Source of the DNA: Paracoccaceae bacterium | GTDB taxonomy: Bacteria; Pseudomonadota; Alphaproteobacteria; Rhodobacterales; Rhodobacteraceae | NCBI GenBank assembly: GCA_016124615.1 | Contig: WGNF01000007.1 | Coordinates: 62,001-126,000, forward strand | Direction: 5' to 3' | Length of the DNA stretch: 64,000 nt | In this document: one piece after another, positions 35,949-44,061 of the stretch | Layout of the letters: the number at the start of each line of letters is the position of its first letter | Numbering within the stretch: position 1 is the first letter of the stretch | The notes under the pieces: model-generated | What the model was told of the DNA's origin: nothing | The model's database searches: none | Seen by the model: only the letters and a program-made list of their open reading frames with translations | Made by a program: the position numbers and the translations under genes

Positions 35949-36488
35949 TCAGCCCGGCCCGAGGCTTTGGGCCAGATCGGCAATTGCGCGAACCGAACGC
36001 AGGTTGCGCGCCGTGATATCCACCGGCAAGGCCATCACCCGCTTGGCAAGGGGCGAGCGGCCGAACCCCTGCGGCAGATGCAGCCACAGCACCCTGCCGC
36101 GCAGGGCAAACGCCTCGCCCTCGGCGGCCAGCGCGTTCAGGAAGGCGAAACCGGCATCCGGCAAGGCGCGTTCCATGAACAGCGCGTGCAGATGGGTCGG
36201 CTCCTCGACCTGCGGAAACGGGTTGGCGTCAAGCGTGGCCTGAAACGCGCCGCGGTCGATCACGAATACCGGCGGGCGAAACCCGAACCGGGCCAGAACG
36301 CCATCGGCGATCCCCGCCGACAGGGCGGGCCCGGCCAGATCAGAGCGGAACACGGCATTGCCGGTCTGGATATAGGTCTTGGCCGCCGACAGACCCAGAT
36401 CGGCCAGCATCGTGCGGAACCCGGCCATCGGCAGCGGGTTGACGCCCGAGACGTTCACCGCGCGCAGCAGGGCCACCCAGACCGTCAT
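35949..36488 (-). CDS. DUF1697 family protein
   Basis: A 179-residue protein with the family signature WVALLRAVNVSGVNPLPM at the N-terminus and KTYIQTGNAVF about 25 residues on. DUF1697 proteins have no known function. It follows the GNAT gene by 3 bp and is probably in the minus-strand operon with it. Confidence 0.8.
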   Translation of the reverse strand: MTVWVALLRAVNVSGVNPLPMAGFRTMLADLGLSAAKTYIQTGNAVFRSDLAGPALSAGIADGVLARFGFRPPVFVIDRGAFQATLDANPFPQVEEPTHLHALFMERALPDAGFAFLNALAAEGEAFALRGRVLWLHLPQGFGRSPLAKRVMALPVDITARNLRSVRAIADLAQSLGPG

Positions 36489-36491
36489 GAC

Positions 36492-37076
36492 TCAGCCCAC
36501 ATCGGTGCGGCCGCGCCGGTCGCGGCGCAGGCTGGCGTACAGCACATGGTTGCGCCAGCGCCCGTTGATCTGCAGATAGCTTTGCGCGACGCCTTCGTAT
36601 TTGAAGCCGCTCTTTTCCAGCACCCCGCGCGAGGCCGCGTTTTCCGGCAGGCAGGCCGCCTCGACCCGGCTCAGGTCGAGCGCGGCAAACGCGTGATGGA
36701 CCAGCGCCTGAATAGCCTCGCCCATGTAGCCCCGCCGGGCAAACGGCTGGCCAACCCAATAGCCCAGCGTGCCCGCCTGCGCCGGGCCGCGGCGGATATT
36801 GTCGAGCGTGATCGCCCCCAGCAGCACCTGATCGGCGCTGCGCAGCAGGAACACCGGCAACGCGGTGCCGCTGCGCACGGCGCGGGTGGCCCAATAGACG
36901 CGGTTGGTAAAGGCGCGGCGCGACAGGTGATCGTCGGCCCAGGTCGGTTCCCACGGTCGCAGGAAGTCGGCAGAGGCGCGCCGCAACTCGGTCCAGGCCG
37001 CGAAATCGGCGTGGACCGGCGGCCGCAGGATCAGCCGCTCGGTCTCGATCCGCACCTTGCGGCGCGCGCCCCACAT
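36492..37076 (-). CDS. GNAT-family acetyltransferase (RimJ-like)
   Basis: A 194-residue acetyltransferase of the ribosomal-protein-alanine type. It starts IETERLILRPPVHAD, has the acetyl-CoA motif QPFARRGYMGEAIQAL and the NAASRGVLEKSGFKYEG block typical of RimJ/RimL. The stop of the upstream peptidase overlaps its start by one base, indicating coupled translation. Target protein is unknown. Confidence 0.85.
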   Translation of the reverse strand: MWGARRKVRIETERLILRPPVHADFAAWTELRRASADFLRPWEPTWADDHLSRRAFTNRVYWATRAVRSGTALPVFLLRSADQVLLGAITLDNIRRGPAQAGTLGYWVGQPFARRGYMGEAIQALVHHAFAALDLSRVEAACLPENAASRGVLEKSGFKYEGVAQSYLQINGRWRNHVLYASLRRDRRGRTDVG

Positions 37077-38338
37077 CAGGCGGCAAGCCTCCGGCGCAGC
37101 GCCGACAGGTCGGGGGCCTCGGACACCGGGCCGTAAAGCGCCAGCGCCGACCGCCCGGAAGAGGCCATTTCGGCGGCGTGACGGCGCACATCGGCGGTGG
37201 TGACGGCGTCGATCTTGGCCACGGCCTCTTCGACATCGGGCACCCGGCCCCAGATCGACAAGAGCCGCGCCAGCCGCTCGGCACGCGAGGACGGGCTTTC
37301 CAGCCCCATCAGCATCCCCGCCTTCATCTGCGCGCGGGCGCGGGCCACCTCGGCCTCGGTCATGTCGTCGGCCGACCGTTTCAGCTCGTCGATGGTCAGG
37401 CCCGCCAGTTCGGCGATCTCGTCGGCCGAGGTGCCGGCGTAGATCGTGAACATGCCCGTATCCTCATAGGCCCCCGCCTGCGCGAAGATCGAGTAGCACA
37501 GGCCACGCTCTTCGCGGATTTTCTGGAACAGGCGCGAAGACATGCCGCCCCCCAGTGCGGTCGACAGCACCTGGCTGGTGTACATCGCGTCGTCGCGATA
37601 GCCCGGCGCCTCGAAGGCGAGCGCGAAGTGAACCTGCTCCAGCACCTTCGACTCGCGCCGTTCGCCGCCCGAAAAGGCCGCGGGCTGGATCAGCGACAGG
37701 CCGACCGGCTTCAGCGCCCCGAACGCCTCGGCGGCAAGGGCGACGATGCGGTCGTGATCCACCCCACCCGCGGCGGCAAGGATCATCTGGTCCGGGCCGT
37801 AATGTTCCGACACAAAGCGTTTCAGGTCGTCGCGCGTGAAGGCGCTGACCCGTTCGGCCGGGCCGAGGATCGAGCGGCCGAAGGGCTGATCGGGGTAGGC
37901 CGCTTCCTGCAACCAGTCAAAGATCACATCGTCCGGCGTATCCAGCGCCTGCCCGATCTCTTGCAGGATCACGTGGCGTTCCACCTCGATTTCCTTCGGG
38001 TCGAACACCGGGTTCAGCACGATGTCGGCGATCACGTCGATCGCCAGTGGCACGTCATCCTGCAACACGCGGGCGTAATAGGCCGTCATCTCGCGGCTGG
38101 TGTAGGCGTTGATGTAGCCGCCCACATCCTCAATCGACTCGGCGATCTGCAGGGCGCTGCGCCGGGTCGTGCCCTTGAACGCCATGTGTTCAAGGAAATG
38201 CGCGATGCCGTTCTGCTCGACGCGCTCGTGGCGACCGCCCGCCATCACCCAGACCCCGACCGAGGCGGATTTCAGCCCCGGCATGGCCTCGGTAACGATG
38301 CGAAGGCCGTTCGGCAGGGTGGTCAGACGAGAACTCAC
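37076..38338 (-). CDS. M16-family zinc peptidase (processing-peptidase-like)
   Basis: A 420-residue pitrilysin-family protease. The inverted zinc motif HxxEH is HFLEHMAFKG (near residue 46), with a downstream Glu in the EIGQALDTPDD region. It resembles the beta subunit of mitochondrial processing peptidase, as often seen next to thrC in alphaproteobacteria. The start is GTG overlapping the thrC stop (GTGA). Confidence 0.9.
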   Translation of the reverse strand: MSSRLTTLPNGLRIVTEAMPGLKSASVGVWVMAGGRHERVEQNGIAHFLEHMAFKGTTRRSALQIAESIEDVGGYINAYTSREMTAYYARVLQDDVPLAIDVIADIVLNPVFDPKEIEVERHVILQEIGQALDTPDDVIFDWLQEAAYPDQPFGRSILGPAERVSAFTRDDLKRFVSEHYGPDQMILAAAGGVDHDRIVALAAEAFGALKPVGLSLIQPAAFSGGERRESKVLEQVHFALAFEAPGYRDDAMYTSQVLSTALGGGMSSRLFQKIREERGLCYSIFAQAGAYEDTGMFTIYAGTSADEIAELAGLTIDELKRSADDMTEAEVARARAQMKAGMLMGLESPSSRAERLARLLSIWGRVPDVEEAVAKIDAVTTADVRRHAAEMASSGRSALALYGPVSEAPDLSALRRRLAA

Positions 38339-39720
38339 GCGGCGATCCTTTCGTAGATCAGGGATTGCAGGGCGGCAAGGTCGTTGGGCACCTCGGTCAG
38401 CCGCTCGGGCCGCTCGAACAGGTCGGCCATGCGGGCGGGCAGCGCCGGGCGCAGGCCGATGGCAGCCTCGACAGCATCGGGGAACTTCGCCGGATGTGCG
38501 GTGGCCAGCGTGATCATCGGCGTGGCGCCCAGATGCCCCTCGGCCACCTTCACGCCGACGGCGGTGTGCGGGCAGATCACCTCGCCCGTCGTGCGATAGA
38601 GGCGGTCGATGGTGGCAGTCGTCTCGGCCTCGGAACAGCGGCCAGAGGCGAAGGTGGCGCGCAAACGATCGATCGCGCCCTGGCTGATGGTGAAACCGCC
38701 CTGCGCCAGTTCAGCCATCAGTTGCGTCACGGTGGCGCCATCGCGGCCGTAGGCGTCGAACAGCGCACGCTCAAAGTTCGACGACACCTGAATGTCCATC
38801 GACGGGCTGATCGAGGGTTTCACGCCATCGGTGACATAGGCGCCCGAGGTCAGCGCGCGGTGCAGGATGTCGTTCTGGTTGGTCGCCACCACCAGGTTTT
38901 CAATCGGCAGGCCCATGCCGCGGGCGATGTAGCCCGCGAAGATGTCGCCAAAGTTGCCGGTGGGCACGGTAAAGCTGACCGGCCGATGCGGGGCGCCAAG
39001 CGACACCGCCGAGGTGAAGTAATAGACCACCTGCGCCAGCACCCGCGCCCAGTTGATCGAATTCACGCCCGCCAGCCCGACCGCATCGCGAAAGGCGAAG
39101 TCGTTGAACATATCCTTCACGCGGGCCTGACAATCGTCGAAGTCGCCGTGCATCGCCAGCGCGTGGACGTTGGATTCGGTCGGCGTCGTCATCTGGCGGC
39201 GCTGCACCGGGCTGACGCGGCCATGCGGATAGAGGATGAACACATCCACATTGGCCAGCCCGCGGAACGCCTCGATGGCGGCCGAGCCGGTATCGCCCGA
39301 GGTCGCGCCGACGATGGTGACGCGCCTGCCAGACCGCGCCAGCGCCGCCTGAAACAACTGACCGATCAGCTGCATGGCGAAGTCCTTGAAGGCCAGCGTC
39401 GGGCCGTGGAACAGCTCCAGCAGGAAATGGTTGGCGCCAAGCTGCACCAGCGGCGCGCGGGCGGCGTGGCCAAAGCCCGCATAGGCGCGGGCGATCAGGT
39501 CGCGAAACTCCGCCTCGGTGAATGCGTTCCCGAGGAAGGGCCACATCACGCGAAAGGCGACCTCTTCGTAGCTCTGGCCCGCCAGCCCGGCGATTGCCTC
39601 TGCCGTCATCTGCGGCACGGCGTCGGGAACATAAAGCCCGCCATCGCGCGCCAGACCGGTCAACATCGCCTGTTCGAAGGTTAGGATGGGTGCTGCGCCC
39701 CGTGTCGATATGTAGTGCAT
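38335..39720 (-). CDS. thrC: Threonine synthase
   Basis: A 461-residue PLP enzyme that converts O-phosphohomoserine to threonine. The PLP-binding Lys is in LAFKDFAMQ, and the N-terminal MHYISTRGAAPILTFEQA is characteristic. The start at 39720 lies 12 bp after the SURF1 stop, and its stop overlaps the M16 peptidase start. Confidence 0.95.
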   Translation of the reverse strand: MHYISTRGAAPILTFEQAMLTGLARDGGLYVPDAVPQMTAEAIAGLAGQSYEEVAFRVMWPFLGNAFTEAEFRDLIARAYAGFGHAARAPLVQLGANHFLLELFHGPTLAFKDFAMQLIGQLFQAALARSGRRVTIVGATSGDTGSAAIEAFRGLANVDVFILYPHGRVSPVQRRQMTTPTESNVHALAMHGDFDDCQARVKDMFNDFAFRDAVGLAGVNSINWARVLAQVVYYFTSAVSLGAPHRPVSFTVPTGNFGDIFAGYIARGMGLPIENLVVATNQNDILHRALTSGAYVTDGVKPSISPSMDIQVSSNFERALFDAYGRDGATVTQLMAELAQGGFTISQGAIDRLRATFASGRCSEAETTATIDRLYRTTGEVICPHTAVGVKVAEGHLGATPMITLATAHPAKFPDAVEAAIGLRPALPARMADLFERPERLTEVPNDLAALQSLIYERIAA

Positions 39721-39732
39721 CTTTCCCCGGCC

Positions 39733-40410
39733 CTAGACCTGTTTCCGCCTGATACGCCAGAGAAGCAGCCCTGTCATCCCCAGCCAGCAGAAGGCGAGGG
39801 AAAACCACGTGATGGCGTAGTTCAAGTGGTCATTGCGAATGCCCGAGGTATCGACCGGAACCGGCGAGATGGCGGCGCTTTCGCCGGGCATGTCCTTGGC
39901 GACGATCAGCACCGGCTCTGTCTTCAGCGCGGCGGCCATCTTCGCCACGTCGCGGGCAAACCAGATGTCGTCTTTCAGATCGGGCGCGGGGGTGAAGCTG
40001 TCCGTCTCGTTCGGCCATTGCAGGTTGCCGACCAGCGTGGTGGCAAAGCCGTCGCGTGGCGCAGCGGCGCCCGCTTCGGGCACAAAGCCGCGATCGACCA
40101 TCACGCGGCGACCCTCTGCGGTAACGAAGACCGAGATGACGCGGTAGCCGGGGCCGGTGTCTTCGGTCGAGGTCAGCACATGCAGCTCATGCGGCTGCAC
40201 CTCGCCCTTGGCCGTCACCGCAAGGTATTCGTCATGCGACGGGTCCGGATGCGCAGGCAGTGGCACCGGCGCGGCGGCGATGCGGGCGGTGATATCGGCC
40301 AGCATCGCCTCTTTCCATTGCAGGCGGTGCAATTGCCAGACGCCGAGGCTGACAAGGATCCCCGCGCCGATCAGGCCAAACAGGAACGGGAAGATGTAGC
40401 GACGGTTCAT
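39733..40410 (-). CDS. SURF1 family cytochrome oxidase assembly protein
   Basis: A 225-residue protein with two transmembrane helices, one at the N-terminus (FPFLFGLIGAGILVSLGVWQL) and one near the C-terminus (YAITWFSLAFCWLGMTGLL), enclosing a periplasmic domain. GVWQLHRLQWKE and MVDRGFVP are SURF1 hallmarks. SURF1 assists heme a insertion into aa3 oxidase, which fits the upstream cta genes. The ATG at 40410 has GGAGAG upstream. Confidence 0.9.
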   Translation of the reverse strand: MNRRYIFPFLFGLIGAGILVSLGVWQLHRLQWKEAMLADITARIAAAPVPLPAHPDPSHDEYLAVTAKGEVQPHELHVLTSTEDTGPGYRVISVFVTAEGRRVMVDRGFVPEAGAAAPRDGFATTLVGNLQWPNETDSFTPAPDLKDDIWFARDVAKMAAALKTEPVLIVAKDMPGESAAISPVPVDTSGIRNDHLNYAITWFSLAFCWLGMTGLLLWRIRRKQV

Positions 40411-40427
40411 GACACTCTCCGGCAAGG

Positions 40428-40457
40428 AAAAAGCGCGCGCCTTGCGGCCCGCGCTTT
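40428..40457 (-). terminator. Intrinsic terminator between ctaE and the SURF1 gene
   Basis: On the minus strand AAAGCGCG and CGCGCTTT form a perfect 8-bp stem with a 12-nt loop, followed by TTTTT (complement of 40428-40432). Just upstream a second inverted repeat, CGCCCGGCC / GGCCGGGCG (40469-40488), adds structure. SURF1 may be partly uncoupled from ctaE transcription. Confidence 0.65.
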
Positions 40458-40500
40458 GGGTCAGGCGACGCCCGGCCAAGGCCGGGCGCAGGGCTTGGGC

Positions 40501-41304
40501 TCAGGCGCTGCCCCAGATGTAGATCGCGGCGAACAGGAACAGCCAGACCACATCGACGAAGTGCCAGTACCAGGCGGCGGCTTCGAAGCCGACATGCTCG
40601 GTGGGCGTGAAGTCGCCCCGGATCGCCCGGATCAGGCAAACGCCCAGGAAGATCGTGCCGATGATGACATGCGCCCCGTGGAACCCGGTCGCCATGAAGA
40701 ACGAGGCGCCGTAGATGTTGCCGGCAAAGCCGAAGGTGGCCTCGCTGTATTCATAGGCCTGGCAGAGCGTGAAGCAGGCGCCGAGGATCATCGCCAGGAT
40801 CAGGCCGTTGATCATGTCCTTGCGGTTGTTCTCGTGCACCAGTGCGTGGTGGGCCCAGGTCGCCGCGGCGCCCGAGCACAACAGGATCAGCGTGTTGATG
40901 ATCGGCAGGTGCCAGGGGTCGAAGGTCTCGATGCCCTTCGGCGGCCAGACCGCGTAAACCGCGCTTTCCGCCGCACCGCCGGGATAGAGGGCGTGCTTGA
41001 AGAAGGTCCAGAACCAGGCCGCGAAGAACATCACCTCGGACATGATGAACATGATGAAGCCGTAGCGCAGGCTGAGCCGCACCACCGGCGTATGCTCGCC
41101 CGTGTTGCCCTCGCGGACCACATCGGACCACCAGCCGTACATGACGTAAAGCACCATCAGCACGCCGATCACGAACATCCAGGGCCCCATGTCGTGCATC
41201 GCCAGCACGGCCCCGAACAGCATGATGAAGGCGCCAAGAGCCCCGATGAAGGGCCAGATGGACGGCGGCAGGATTTGGTAGTCGTGGTTTCTTTCGTGCG
41301 CCAT
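40501..41304 (-). CDS. ctaE: Cytochrome c oxidase subunit III
   Basis: A 267-residue integral membrane protein with seven hydrophobic helices. Hallmarks are [13 protein letters not shown] at the N-terminus, [14 protein letters not shown] and [14 protein letters not shown] at the C-terminus. It is part of the aa3-type terminal oxidase. The gene lies 17 bp after ctaG in the cta operon. Confidence 0.95.
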   Translation of the reverse strand: MAHERNHDYQILPPSIWPFIGALGAFIMLFGAVLAMHDMGPWMFVIGVLMVLYVMYGWWSDVVREGNTGEHTPVVRLSLRYGFIMFIMSEVMFFAAWFWTFFKHALYPGGAAESAVYAVWPPKGIETFDPWHLPIINTLILLCSGAAATWAHHALVHENNRKDMINGLILAMILGACFTLCQAYEYSEATFGFAGNIYGASFFMATGFHGAHVIIGTIFLGVCLIRAIRGDFTPTEHVGFEAAAWYWHFVDVVWLFLFAAIYIWGSA

Positions 41305-41321
41305 ATCGATCCCTCGTCGGC

Positions 41322-41864
41322 TCAGTTGACAGGTGCAGCAGGGGCGGTCGTTACCGCGGCCTGCCGTTCGGGCGTTTGCGCCTCGTGAAAGGTATAGGAC
41401 AGCGTGATGTCCTTCAGGTTTACCATCTTCGGATCACGCGCAATCGACGGATCGACGAAAAAGGTCACCGGCATCTCGATTTTTTCATGCGGTTGCAGCG
41501 CCTGCGTGGTGGTGCAGAAACAGGCGATCCGCACGAAGTAGCCATCCACGGCCGAAGGCGTGACGCTGTACTGCGCCTGCCCGGTGATCGGGTGGTCGGT
41601 CGTGTTCTCGGCTTCGTAGAAGGCGATGCCGGTCTCGCCCAGCCGCAGCCGCATATCGGCCTGCAACGGGCGGAAGTGCCAGGGATTGCCATCCTCGGGC
41701 GCGGCGGCGAAGCGGATCGTCACCTTGCGGTTCAGCGGGTTTTGCGCGGCAAGGCCGGTCAACTGGCCAAGCTGCGGCCAGGCGGCCCAGGCCGCCCCGC
41801 CCGCGCAGACGGTGACAACCGCAAGCGCCGCGGCGGTGCGGATGACGCGGCCAAGCCCGCTCAC
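41322..41864 (-). CDS. ctaG: Cox11/CtaG-type copper chaperone, divergent
   Basis: A 180-residue protein with one N-terminal membrane helix (about residues 8-26) and a periplasmic Cox11 domain. [12 protein letters not shown] and the [17 protein letters not shown] block are diagnostic. The copper-binding pair is present as ACFCTTTQ, although the usual phenylalanine after the second Cys is Thr. The conserved third Cys of the FCQVTG-type motif after the helix is missing: the segment reads PQLGQLTG. Cox11 delivers copper to CuB of subunit I. The start is GTG overlapping the stop of the small upstream gene (GTGA). Whether it still loads copper by the standard mechanism is open. Confidence 0.85.
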   Translation of the reverse strand: MSGLGRVIRTAAALAVVTVCAGGAAWAAWPQLGQLTGLAAQNPLNRKVTIRFAAAPEDGNPWHFRPLQADMRLRLGETGIAFYEAENTTDHPITGQAQYSVTPSAVDGYFVRIACFCTTTQALQPHEKIEMPVTFFVDPSIARDPKMVNLKDITLSYTFHEAQTPERQAAVTTAPAAPVN

Positions 41865-42034
41865 GGCTTTGCCCCCGTCGCGGCGATCGTCGGCGGATTC
41901 GGCAGCGGTTCGTAGGACACCTTCACGATGGTCATGCCGAAGACGATGACGACGAAGGCCACCAGCGACAGACCGATGCCAAGGTTGCGGCCAAAGCGAC
42001 GCTTGTGCAGCTCGTGTTCGGGCTGGAACGACAT
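41861..42034 (-). CDS. Small single-helix membrane protein of the cta operon
   Basis: A 57-residue protein beginning MSFQPEHELHKRRFGRN, with one transmembrane helix (LGIGLSLVAFVVIVFGMTIV, residues about 18-37) and a short Pro-rich tail. A small ORF at this place between ctaB and ctaG is conserved in Rhodobacteraceae/Paracoccus cta clusters. Its start shares one base with the ctaB stop (TGATG), and its stop overlaps the ctaG GTG, so all three are translationally coupled. It may help assemble or stabilise the oxidase; no function is proven from sequence. Confidence 0.8.
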   Translation of the reverse strand: MSFQPEHELHKRRFGRNLGIGLSLVAFVVIVFGMTIVKVSYEPLPNPPTIAATGAKP

Positions 42035-42966
42035 CACCAGCCCCCCAGGCCATAAAGCCGCAGCACGGCCTGCGCCAGCAGCGCGCCGAAATGCAGGAAG
42101 AGGTAGAGCAGCGAGAAGCGGAAGACGCGCTTTTCCACCGCGTATTTATCGGCCTCGGCCACCGCCTCGTCGCGCCGCCAGATCTTCCACGCGCCGCGCA
42201 GGAAGCCCGCGTTCAGCACGACCGAGGTGGCCAGATAGACCGGCCCGCCGATCGAGGTGAAGGCCATGCCGATCGCCACCGGCACCAGCAGCAGTGTGTA
42301 GACAAGGATATGCGCCCGCGTCGCCTTGCGGCCGTGCGTCACGGTCAGCATCGGCACGCCCGCGTTGGAATAGTCGTCCTTCATGAACAGCGCCAGCGAC
42401 CAGAAGTGCGGCGGCGTCCACATGAAGATCAGCGCGAACATCAACACGCTTTCGACGCTGATCCCGCCGGTCGCCACGGCCCAGCCGATCATTGGCGGAA
42501 AGGCCCCGGCCGCGCCGCCGATGACGATGTTCTGCGGCGTCGAGCGCTTCAGCCACATCGTGTAGACGACCGCGTAGAAGAAGATCGTGAAGGCCAGCAG
42601 CGCCGCCGCGAAGGCATTCGCCGCCAGCGCCAGCATCACCACCGCGATCCCGGAAAGGCCAAGGCCAACCGCCAGCGCCTCGTCCGCGGTGACGCGGCCC
42701 GCGGGCACCGGGCGCCCGGCGGTGCGGCGCATCTTGGCGTCGATATCGGCATCCCACCACATGTTCAGCGCGCCCGAGGCGCCGCCGCCCAGGGCGATGA
42801 ACAGGATCGAGGAGAAGGCGAGGACCGGGTGCACATGCACCGGCGCGACCAGCAGGCCGACCAGCGCGGTAAACACCACCAGCGACATCACGCGCGGCTT
42901 GAGAAGCTGGACGTAATCGCCGAAGCCCGCCTCGCCGCCCTGCTCGTAGACCCGAATGTCGCTCAT
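42034..42966 (-). CDS. ctaB: Protoheme IX farnesyltransferase (heme O synthase)
   Basis: A 310-residue UbiA-family prenyltransferase with about nine membrane helices. Active-site motifs are NMWWDADIDAKMRRTAGRP and, in the second half, the conserved WTPPHFW. It adds a farnesyl group to heme B, making heme O, the precursor of heme A for aa3 oxidase. The ATG at 42966 is chosen because it gives the normal N-terminus. It lies between ctaC and the small membrane protein gene. Confidence 0.95.
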   Translation of the reverse strand: MSDIRVYEQGGEAGFGDYVQLLKPRVMSLVVFTALVGLLVAPVHVHPVLAFSSILFIALGGGASGALNMWWDADIDAKMRRTAGRPVPAGRVTADEALAVGLGLSGIAVVMLALAANAFAAALLAFTIFFYAVVYTMWLKRSTPQNIVIGGAAGAFPPMIGWAVATGGISVESVLMFALIFMWTPPHFWSLALFMKDDYSNAGVPMLTVTHGRKATRAHILVYTLLLVPVAIGMAFTSIGGPVYLATSVVLNAGFLRGAWKIWRRDEAVAEADKYAVEKRVFRFSLLYLFLHFGALLAQAVLRLYGLGGW

Positions 42967-42985
42967 GTCGTCCTCGTGTCGGGCG

Positions 42986-43012
42986 GGACCGCGCGTATCA
43001 GCCGCGCGGTCC
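42986..43012 (-). terminator. Hairpin between ctaC and ctaB
   Basis: GGACCGCGCG (42986-42995) pairs perfectly with CGCGCGGTCC (43003-43012) across a 7-nt loop. No T-run. It may attenuate transcription so that subunit II is made in excess over heme O synthase and assembly factors, or stabilise the ctaC mRNA end. Confidence 0.55.
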
Positions 43013-43021
43013 GGCCTGCGC

Positions 43022-43885
43022 TCAGTTGGAGGCCAGCTGCACCGGCGCCGCCGGGGCATCCGCGCTGGCGAAGAGCTTCTTGGCCGCCACCAGCCACTTG
43101 GCGTAGTCGTCCTCGCTCAGCACCTTCACCTCGATCGGCATGAAGGCGTGGTCCTTGCCACAGAGTTCCGAGCATTGGCCGAAGTAGATGCCGGGCGTGT
43201 CGGCCTTGAACCAGGACTCGGCGACGCGACCGGGCACGGCGTCCTGCATCACGCCAAAGGCGGGCACTTTCCACGAGTGGATCACGTCGGCGCCGGTGAT
43301 TTGCAGCACCACGGTCTTGCCGACCGGCACAACCAACGGATTGTCGACCGCCAGACGGTATTCGCTGTCGTCGTAGCCCGCCGCCTTCAGCTTGTCTTCG
43401 GTCAGCATGAAGCTGTCGAAGCCGATGCCTTCGTTCTTGTAGGCATAGCTCCAGAACCACTGGTTGCCGGTCACCTTCACGGTGATGTCGGCGGTGGGGA
43501 TCTCTTCCTCAAGGAACAGCACCGGCAGCGAATAGGCCCCGATGATGACCAGAATCACGATCGGGATCAGCGTCCACGCGATTTCGAGCGGCGAGTTGTG
43601 GGTGAACTTCGCCGGCGTCGGGTTCGCCTTCTTGTTGAAGCGGATCATCACGAAGATCAGCAGCAGCGACACGAAGACCACGATCGCGAACATGATGTCG
43701 GTGATCATGCCCTCAAGCCCGTGGATGTGGCGCGCGACGATCGTTCCAGCGGGCTGGAACCCGATCGCGCCGTCCACCGGCTTGCCGATGATCGGCAGGG
43801 CGGTATCGGCAAAGGCGGCCGCGGCCGATGCGAAAAAGGCAATCCCGGCACCGAGGCCCGATTTCAACGTCGAGAGTCGCATCAT
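43022..43885 (-). CDS. ctaC: Cytochrome c oxidase subunit II
   Basis: A 287-residue precursor with a signal peptide (cleavage near AAAFAD), two membrane helices (about 60-85 and 100-125) and the periplasmic CuA cupredoxin domain. CuA ligands are visible: His in DVIHSWKVP, then Cys, Glu, Cys, His and Met in CSELCGKDHAFM. GNQWFWSYAY is the conserved electron-entry region. It accepts electrons from cytochrome c. First gene of the cta operon; tandem ATGs at 43885 and 43882 leave one residue uncertain. Confidence 0.95.
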   Translation of the reverse strand: MMRLSTLKSGLGAGIAFFASAAAAFADTALPIIGKPVDGAIGFQPAGTIVARHIHGLEGMITDIMFAIVVFVSLLLIFVMIRFNKKANPTPAKFTHNSPLEIAWTLIPIVILVIIGAYSLPVLFLEEEIPTADITVKVTGNQWFWSYAYKNEGIGFDSFMLTEDKLKAAGYDDSEYRLAVDNPLVVPVGKTVVLQITGADVIHSWKVPAFGVMQDAVPGRVAESWFKADTPGIYFGQCSELCGKDHAFMPIEVKVLSEDDYAKWLVAAKKLFASADAPAAPVQLASN

Positions 43886-44026
43886 GTGTTCCCGTTGCTT
43901 CGCGGCTGGCTGGGCCGCTGTTCGGTTCACTGGCCTTCCGGCGCAGTATCCCATTGTTTAGGCTTTCGGAGAAACCATATTACGGCGGGATCGACAAGCA
44001 AAACTGTTGCGGCATCGCGACGCCTG

Positions 44027-44040
44027 TTGATCTGAATCAA
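44027..44040. promoter_or_regulatory. Perfect FNR/FnrL box between ctaC and tldD
   Basis: TTGATCTGAATCAA matches the FNR consensus TTGAT-N4-ATCAA at every defined base. It lies 142 bp upstream of the ctaC start and 22 bp upstream of tldD, in a 176-bp divergent gap. That position allows oxygen-dependent control of the aa3 oxidase operon; overlap with the tldD start region suggests repression of tldD. Binding is inferred. Confidence 0.75.
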
Positions 44041-44061
44041 TGACACGCGAAAGGCCAGCCG

